Assembly (NCBI RefSeq): GCF_035712445.1
Contig: NZ_DASTAT010000028.1
Location: forward strand, 1 to 64,000
Reading direction: 5' to 3'
DNA length: 64,000 nt
Source: Oligoflexus sp.
GTDB taxonomy: Bacteria > Bdellovibrionota_B > Oligoflexia > Oligoflexales > Oligoflexaceae
A model generated the notes under the pieces. It saw nothing but the letters and a program-made list of their open reading frames with translations, searched no databases and was not told where the DNA came from. This document shows positions 36,336 through 43,500 of the stretch, piece by piece. The translations under genes and the position numbers were made by a program. Position 1 is the first letter of the stretch; every line of letters starts with the position of its first letter.

Positions 36336-37001
36336 ATGAACAATAGAAGTATGAACAATCGCTTTACCATAAAATCAGTCGCTGTGGCTCAGGAACGCTT
36401 TGAGCTGGAACTTTTCGCGGACCTTGACCGTGAATTCTCGGCTCATTTTGATGAACTGAGCGATCCTGCCAAGGATCTTCCCGAGCCGCCTCTCTTTGGC
36501 AGCCTCTGGCCTGCTGCGGAAGGTCTGGCCAACTATCTTCTGCAAAAAGACTGGCCGCTCCGCGGGCAAAGGGTTTTGGAAATCGGCTGCGGCCTTGGCC
36601 TGCCGAGTCTTCTTTGCGCCAAGCTCGGAGCCCAGGTGGAAACCATGGATCACCATCCCGGCGTCGCCTCGCTCCTGGCCCGCAACTGTCAGCGGAATAA
36701 GCTGAAGACCCTGACCTTTCATCTCGCGTCCTTTCAAAATACCAGCGCGCGCCTCGGAACCTTTGATCTGATCATCGGCAGCGACATCCTCTATGAGCCG
36801 GATCTTTATCCGAAACTTGAGGATTTCATCCTGCGTCACGCCGCTCAAAAATGTCTGATTATTATTGCCGATCCCGGTCGCTACGCGGTGTCCCGCTTTG
36901 GGTCGAGCCTGAAGACGAAGGGGCAGTATAAGCTTGAAAAGCTCATGATTTCCGGTCATGAGCTTCCCATTGAGATTCATTCGTTTCAGCTGACACGCTA
37001 G
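36336..37001 (+). CDS. Class I SAM-dependent methyltransferase (METTL/Methyltransf_16-like)
   Basis: This is a 221-residue cytoplasmic protein. PPLFGSLWPAAEGLANYLL is the usual lead-in of the METTL21/eEF2-Lys MTase group (Methyltransf_16), followed by motif I VLEIGCGLGLPSLL, VETMDHHPG, and DLIIGSDILYE with the DxxY-like post-motif. Such enzymes methylate protein lysine, or sometimes small molecules. The start is ambiguous: two ATGs in frame, 36336 and 36351, encode a near repeat (MNNRSMNNRF). The stop codon overlaps the stop of the convergent FliF/FliG-like gene in the palindrome CTAG. Confidence 0.85.
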   Translation: MNNRSMNNRFTIKSVAVAQERFELELFADLDREFSAHFDELSDPAKDLPEPPLFGSLWPAAEGLANYLLQKDWPLRGQRVLEIGCGLGLPSLLCAKLGAQVETMDHHPGVASLLARNCQRNKLKTLTFHLASFQNTSARLGTFDLIIGSDILYEPDLYPKLEDFILRHAAQKCLIIIADPGRYAVSRFGSSLKTKGQYKLEKLMISGHELPIEIHSFQLTR

Positions 37002-39034
37002 GCGGCAGCTCCCGACGACGTCGGCGCCGCGTCCTGCTCATCCAAGGGCTCATCATCCCCCTGATTGGCCTTCAGCACACGCAGACCATCCTTCAATCGA
37101 GCCTTCAGATTCCGCTGGGTTTCTGCGAGGGCATACTTATTTTCATCGACCAGCATATGCATCTGCTCCTGCACGAGTTCGCGACGTCGTGGTTCGATGC
37201 AGCTAAGGAGCGCGGCTTTCTTCTGATCATCCGGGAAGGCCGACGCCAGCACAGCGAGTTCATAGTTCGAGAACGGCCCGAGCAGGTCCGCACGCACACT
37301 ATCCGGCTGCGCAAAGAAGCTGCCGATTGTAACCACGCGCCGGCGCAGCTGACGTCCCACCGTGGGATTGCTGAGGCTGATCTGTTCCATCAGATCGTCT
37401 TCCATATCCTCGCCGCTCTGGGCGATGATGCTTTCGTAATGAGCGAGGTAAGGCAGATAACGATCCTCGCGTTTGCGCGTCAGGTAATGCTGAAGGACCC
37501 CATCTATTTCCCGATCCGCATGACCGGCATCCAAAGCTTCGGGCATCTCAGCCAGGGCTTTGAGCACGAGGTCCTTTTCCTGGGGCTGGCGCTTGAAGTT
37601 CTGAATGAGCTGCACAAGGGCCGGTGCATCGAGATAGAGCATGAAGCGACGCAGACCGTCTTCTGTTTTCAACTGACGGGCGATGAAGGCCAGTTCATCC
37701 GCTTTCAAACCACCCACGGCTCGCTGCAGATTATCATTGAGCGCGGCGCGCGTTCCACCCTTCCATCCGGCAGCCAAAAGCCTTGTTTGATAGGCCTCGG
37801 CGATTTCGTAAAGGACTTCGGTTTTATCCGAGACAGCATGCTCTGCACGTTGAATCAAGCGCAGCATCGTATCCTTCTGATCAGGAGCCAGCTGTTCAAA
37901 GATGCGATTCGCATGCTGCGGTCCCAGGAGTTCAAGTACAAGCACGGCTTTGAAGGCCTGGCCGTCCTGGGTCAGAAAACTCTGGATCATTTCCATCGCT
38001 ATGGGATCGGACGGTACTTTATGCTGTTTTTGCAGCTCCTGCAGCATCTCGCGAAGCTCAGGGTAGCTGGGCTGCTGGGACTTATTGCTGGTCGCTACCG
38101 CTGTGCCGCCACTCAAAGGGGATGTGGATGCAGGTGGCGCACGGTCCGCGCTTTCCGATGAACTGCCGCCGCCGGAGCCTGAACGAGCCATGGAATCCGC
38201 CACGCCTTTGATGGATTTGGCAATGGCACCAAACGCCCCCTGGATCGAACCCAGGCCGGTCGCCATCGAACGGGAAGGCAGAAAGGCCAAGGTAAAAATA
38301 CCGCCATAGATCAAAATCAAAACAATGGCCGCTCCGACTGGATTGGCTTTGGCAAAATCCCAGAATTCCTGAAAGCTGTTGCCGCTTGCGGCTGGGGCTG
38401 CGGCACCCGGGGTCTTCTCGCTGCTCGCGAGTTTATCCTGCAGATCGCGCAGCTCCTCTTTCAGCTGCTCGCGCTCTTTTTCAAACTGAGCCTTCAGCTC
38501 TTCGACCGCCGCGTTATTCGCAACGGCACCGGGCGCTGCGCTTAAACCGGGAATGGGTTTGGCTGGTTCTTCCACATTCAGGGGAACGCTTTGCAGCTCC
38601 AAAGGCACCTGAGCGCCCATGAGCTGCTCCAGGCGCTTGCTCAGGAGGTTTTGCAGAGTGGATTTGGTTTGACCATCCATCCACTGCGGAACGAGGACCT
38701 TGACTTTCAGGTCCTGGAGTTTTTTCAGCTGCGCAGGCTGCGGCAGACCCTGATAGGATTCGGGGATGATGGAGTCGGGTGCATAAGGAACATCACCTAT
38801 ACCGCGCGCATTCGCTGGCATTTTAAAATTGATGTCCATCGCGTACTGATGCGGCTTCAGATATTTCTGCAGGATGGACTCCAGCTCGCTTTCAAAAGCG
38901 TGCCGAACCAGGGCCGTTTGCGACTCGGCGGATGGCGTGATGGCCACTTCCTTGGTACGCGCTCCTTGTGCCCATGAAACACCGGATGCTAGAATGAGGA
39001 AAAGCACGAAGGCTGCAGACTTGCCACTGACCAT
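36998..39034 (-). CDS. FliF/FliG-like fused rotor protein
   Basis: This is a 678-residue membrane protein. Residues 1-23 are a signal-like segment (SWA, then QG). Residues 40-153 lie in the periplasm and recall the end of FliF: FESELESILQKYLKP with MDINFKM, then KKLQDLKVKVLVPQWMDG for the KRLxVAVLVD stretch before the last membrane helix. A short coiled coil (174-205) leads to a single TM helix (233-252), then a Ser/Gly-rich linker (284-310). The cytoplasmic 340-655 is FliG-like: FKAVLVLELLGPQHANRIFEQL near 361, then YELAVLASAFPDDQKKAALL, SCIEPRRRELVQEQMHML, ending in long helices. In flagella FliF C-terminus binds FliG; here one chain could carry both. No flagellar genes sit beside it. Domain assignment is by eye only. 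Confidence 0.65.
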   Translation of the reverse strand: MVSGKSAAFVLFLILASGVSWAQGARTKEVAITPSAESQTALVRHAFESELESILQKYLKPHQYAMDINFKMPANARGIGDVPYAPDSIIPESYQGLPQPAQLKKLQDLKVKVLVPQWMDGQTKSTLQNLLSKRLEQLMGAQVPLELQSVPLNVEEPAKPIPGLSAAPGAVANNAAVEELKAQFEKEREQLKEELRDLQDKLASSEKTPGAAAPAASGNSFQEFWDFAKANPVGAAIVLILIYGGIFTLAFLPSRSMATGLGSIQGAFGAIAKSIKGVADSMARSGSGGGSSSESADRAPPASTSPLSGGTAVATSNKSQQPSYPELREMLQELQKQHKVPSDPIAMEMIQSFLTQDGQAFKAVLVLELLGPQHANRIFEQLAPDQKDTMLRLIQRAEHAVSDKTEVLYEIAEAYQTRLLAAGWKGGTRAALNDNLQRAVGGLKADELAFIARQLKTEDGLRRFMLYLDAPALVQLIQNFKRQPQEKDLVLKALAEMPEALDAGHADREIDGVLQHYLTRKREDRYLPYLAHYESIIAQSGEDMEDDLMEQISLSNPTVGRQLRRRVVTIGSFFAQPDSVRADLLGPFSNYELAVLASAFPDDQKKAALLSCIEPRRRELVQEQMHMLVDENKYALAETQRNLKARLKDGLRVLKANQGDDEPLDEQDAAPTSSGAAA

Positions 39035-39122
39035 GGGAAACTTCCTTTACGGACAGCAAACAGGGCGAATTGCACCTGATATCTGGGCTTATCGTCGGTT
39101 ATCAGCCGAGGTTAAGGGAATT

Positions 39123-39707
39123 ATGAATAAGAAAAAATTTCTAATGCTTTTCGCGAGCTTATCCCTGACCGGCGGCTGCGCAACCAAAACCCTGACCCTC
39201 GTCAGCAATGAAAAAGCCAACATCAGCCTTGTCGATTACGACGACCAGGCCGGTGAAGGCGATCTGGTCGGGGAAACGCCGGTCGCCATTGAAGTCGATA
39301 AACTCAAACGACAGTATATTCGCGTCTGGGGTGAAGACCTGCATCCCCAGTTCTGGGTTGTGAAACCCCTGGAAGACAGCAAAACAGAAATCACTTTGCG
39401 CCTGGATCGCAAGGAAGACTCCGGTGAGAGCGATGCCGCGCTCCGACTGCAGGAACTCAATCGCTCCTTCCGCATGATGATGCGCGCCTACAAAGCCCTG
39501 ACGGCCAAAGACCTGGAAACAGCCCGAGAAATATCTAAACAAATCAATCAGTTACAACCCGATATCGCCGCCCCTCACATCATCACCGGCCTTAGCTTTT
39601 TAGCGGAGGGCAATAAGTCCAAGGCGCGCGCTTCCTTTCTGAAAGCCAAGAATCTGGACCCAGAGGACCGCGATCTTGAAGAACTCCTGCGCTTGAGCAA
39701 CCCATGA
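39123..39707 (+). CDS. Lipoprotein with PEGA-like and TPR regions
   Basis: This is a 194-residue protein with lipobox LTGGC (Cys19). After it, TLVSNEKANISLVDYDDQ and GDLVGETPVAIEVDKL fit a PEGA-like beta domain (surface layer or peptidoglycan-associated). Residues 105-190 are two or three TPR-like helical pairs (ARASFLKAKNLDPEDRDL). AAGGGA precedes the ATG. Its stop overlaps the next gene (ATGA), so the two are translated together. It is divergent from the FliF/FliG-like gene with an 88-nt gap. Confidence 0.75.
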   Translation: MNKKKFLMLFASLSLTGGCATKTLTLVSNEKANISLVDYDDQAGEGDLVGETPVAIEVDKLKRQYIRVWGEDLHPQFWVVKPLEDSKTEITLRLDRKEDSGESDAALRLQELNRSFRMMMRAYKALTAKDLETAREISKQINQLQPDIAAPHIITGLSFLAEGNKSKARASFLKAKNLDPEDRDLEELLRLSNP

Positions 39708-40339
39708 AAAAACTTCTGGCGCTTTGTTTTCTGGCCAGTTCCGCCGTGGCTCAGGATCGCGATAGCGAGACGAGGGTCAGCAAGACCATTCCCGTACCAG
39801 CGAAAGATCCCTGGGACCTTGATCTCCATTTTGGAGCGGGCTTCGGCACCTTCACCACCAAAGACAATTTCTCGAAAAGCTTTGGCGGTCTTCTGACCGG
39901 CGCCAGCGTTTATAATGAATATCTCCTCTCCCGCTTTACCAGCTCCGCAGGTTTTGACTTTCTCATCGATGGCGGCAGTCTTCAGGTCATTCGCAAAGGC
40001 GTTCATGGCAGTCTCGTCTGGAATTTTCTGGGCGGGAAAAAGCAGCAGATCCATCGTCTCCGCGCCGGCACCTTTGCCAGCAGCAACGATTTTGCGTTGG
40101 GCTGGGCCTGGCGGCTCGGTTATGCCAGCTTTTCGGCCACGCCTTCGGCCGTCGGCGCTTTGGAACTGACCGGATCCAACCTTCATCTCGATACCGGCCT
40201 TCGTATGACGTGGAAGTATGGATCGCAGTCCAGCCTGGGCGTCGACGCCATGGTCACCCTTCTCTCGATGGCCATGAGCATCGAGAAGTCGACCCAAAGG
40301 GCCACCGAGCTCACCCTGTCCTGGCGTTATTACCTCTGA
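39704..40339 (+). CDS. Outer-membrane beta-barrel protein
   Basis: This is a 211-residue protein with a signal peptide cut after AVA. The mature part alternates polar and hydrophobic residues in about ten strands (LHFGAGFGTF, LLTGASVYNEYL, VHGSLVWNFLG, FALGWAWRLGYASF, LHLDTGLRMTW), ending in WRYYL. The size suits an eight- to ten-stranded barrel. It is translated with the TPR lipoprotein before it, so they may form an outer-membrane pair. Between it and the giant lipoproteins is a 170-nt gap. Confidence 0.78.
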   Translation: MKKLLALCFLASSAVAQDRDSETRVSKTIPVPAKDPWDLDLHFGAGFGTFTTKDNFSKSFGGLLTGASVYNEYLLSRFTSSAGFDFLIDGGSLQVIRKGVHGSLVWNFLGGKKQQIHRLRAGTFASSNDFALGWAWRLGYASFSATPSAVGALELTGSNLHLDTGLRMTWKYGSQSSLGVDAMVTLLSMAMSIEKSTQRATELTLSWRYYL

Positions 40340-40509
40340 TATGAAGACCTGCGGTATTCCTTCCCCAGTAAAATAAAGCAGCCAAACATTTCGGCTTTGG
40401 CCGATTCTTACCTTAAAAAAGAAACAAGTCCGAGCCCGCGTCTCAAGTTCGGGAAATCCCAGCCGAAGCTTTCTTATGATGGGGTTCACCCTTTTTAGGC
40501 TTGGGAAAC

Positions 40510-43500
40510 ATGCAAACGCGAAGCCTCGTATTGTTCATGATGCTCTTCGCACTGCTGTCCTGCAATAAGTTGCAGACGGCAGGCGAAGCGAATCCTATTA
40601 CCTTCTCCGGCATAACGGGCATACAGGCCAGTTCTGATAATAGTTATATCCTGACCTGGAAGATTCCCTTTACCGTCTTCATCGAAAACTACGAAGTCTA
40701 TGTTCAGCCGATACAGGCGGCCGATGCCGACGCGCTGATAGCCGCTGCAGCGTCCAGCAGTTCCGATAAAAAAGACGGCCCCGCGGCGGAAAGCACGGAT
40801 GTATCCCAGGCCGTGACGGTGACCGACGCCTTCAACCCCATGACCAAGGGCAAGCTCGTGGCCCTGGTCAGTGCCGACCGCAGTTCCTACCGCACCGCGA
40901 GTCTTGATGAAGGCATCTACCTCTTCCAGGTGCGCGCCCTCGCCGCTGATGGACGGCGCGATAACAACGTGAGTGCGCGCATCGTCAGGGTCAGTGCCGG
41001 CCAGCTCTTCAAAGGTCTTCAGATCGCTGAAGTCATTGGCTCGGATGCTCATCTGAAGTGGATCCCCTATCCGAACATCAGGGCCACCGACAGCTACCAG
41101 TATATCGTTTACAAAGGACCCGCCTTCAATGAGCGCGTGGCCTATACCAAGGAATCGGAAGTCAGCATTTCCCTGCTCAAGGAAAACAGCGGCGACACTC
41201 TCTATTACGGCGTTCGCTTTGTCGATGCCAAAGGCGTCGAGGATAGCAACACCACGCTCCTGCCCTTGACGGTTCCCGTCATCAATAAGAACTTCCTTGG
41301 CTGCCTATCGGTCCAGGGTTTGGGGGCAGATCGCCTCAAAGTCAATTTTGAATGGCCCTCGGAAAACTATACGGCCATGCGCATCTACAGAAACCAGCAG
41401 GAAGCCTTCGTGACTCTGGATCGCGGGGTCACGAGCTTCGTCGATCGCGGGCTGGTGGAAGGTGAATACTACACCTATACCTGCCAGGGCGTGGCGGGCA
41501 AGGATGTGATCGCCGGCAGCAACCAGATCAAAGGTGCGACGCTGTCGAGTAACCCGCCGACCTTCAAAGGCATCACCAACGTCAAGGCTGATGATGCGCA
41601 TCAGGCCACTGTTTCCTGGGGCGTGACGACGGGAGTTCCAGCGCAGTCCTTCACGGTCTATGCGAATCCCGGCAGCAGCGTGGACTGGGCCGCGCAACCT
41701 TCTGCCACCATCGAACCGAGCGTTTTGCAGACTCCCATCAAAAATCTGGGTGACGATCTCCCCTATGCCTTCGGTGTCAGGGCCTGCGGGGTGAGCGTCT
41801 GCGATCCCAATACCGAGCAGATTCTTATCAACATGCCGGACGATGGCGCGCCCAAAACAATCGGAGCGGAAAGCGCCGTGGTCAGCACGGGGCAAATTCT
41901 GATTCAGGCGCCCTGGAGCCCCGAGCAGGGCGGTATACTCAAACGTAAGGTCTTTACGAAAGTCGGCGGCGACCCCAGCACTGATATCAGTGTCTATACA
42001 CTGGCGCAAACCGTGGTCGTCACGAACCCTATCAACCCGCCCCGTCTTCTGACGCTCAATGATGTGACCAGCGCGCGGACCTATCACATCATCGTGCGCG
42101 ATGAAGACAAGCATGGAAATATCAGCAGCAATTCGCGGGTCGTCACCGTCACGGTCGGGGACCTGCGTCCTCCCGATTTCAATGGTCTGAATGCCAACGG
42201 ACTTCTTCCAGGCGCCAGCGGCCAGGAGGAAACGACCCTGATCGCGAACTTCCGCGCGATTCAGAATTATCAGCAGCATCCGCGCGGGGCCTTTGGCTAT
42301 CGCTTCTATGTGCGCGAAGGCGGTGGTGCCGCCTGCCACGAGGATCACTATAAATTTCAGGTCGATGCCCTCACCGTTCCCGAAGGGGATGCGAATTACA
42401 CCATACCCGGGCTGAAGGCGAAGACGCTCTATTCCGTCTGTATCAAAGCCATTGATGCCAATGGCAACCTTTCAAGCAACACCAACTATTTGAGCCGGCA
42501 AACCCAGGATAAGACCGCGCCGGATTTCGATGGCATTCAAACCCTCAGCTTCGATGCGGACAAAGGTGTGGTGAAGCTGACCTGGAACCCGTCTTCATCA
42601 GCTGATATTGGCAGCTATAAGATCGACACCTGGCTGACGCTGAAGAACAGCGCGACGGCCCTGCCGATCACCATCCAAAGGACGGCAGCGCAATCGCCGA
42701 ACTCCTTCAGCTTTGACAGTACGGTCGTCCCCTTCCAAAGTGAGGCCACTCTGGAAGTCGCGGTGAATGCCTGCGACAACGCCGACAGCATCACCGACGG
42801 CAGTAAAAACTGCAGCGTCTTCGCCCGGGCTCAGGCCCTTTCCATGACCTTTGCCGATATCCAGCCGCCACCTGGATTCATGGGTATCGCGGCCTCGTCG
42901 GACCTGATCGCTACCACCGAAGGCCAGGTCACCGTGAAATGGATTGAACCCACGGACTGGGCGGATTATGCAGGCTTTCAGGTCTATACCCTGGATGGTT
43001 CCAATGCTCTGACCCTGGTGAAAGATTGTGCCTGCAGTCAGATGCCGGGCTGCCTGGATCATATCAGCAGCTGCCAGGTGACGGGATTAAATGACTTCCG
43101 CACCTATCGTTTTCATGTGCGCGCTTATGATGTTGCCAGAAACTTCACCATACTCGATCCCATCATGTCCTTTGCCGACAAGCGGACGATCGACCTGACC
43201 AGGCCGACCTTCGTTTCGAACCTGGCCTTGAACTTTCAAGACGGCGGTTCGATGCTGAACTGGGCAGCGGCCAGTGACAATCAGTATGCGCAGGAGCAAG
43301 GCGCGACCCTCACCTATCGCGTCTATCGTAAAACCGGCAGCAACTTTGCCAACCTTCTTAACCCCGGGGCTGCTGGACCGGCGCTCGTGGAACTGTCTGA
43401 TCGCAGCTACTTCGATGCCAGCAACCTCGTCAGCGGTACGACCTACTATTATACGGTCTGCGCTGTGGATGCGAGCGGCAATGAAGCCTGTGACGGTACC

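Noticed and set aside
40391..40404. TCGGC-TTTG-GCCGA hairpin as terminator of the barrel gene
   Set aside because: The stem is only 5 bp and lacks a T-tract, so it is too weak to claim.
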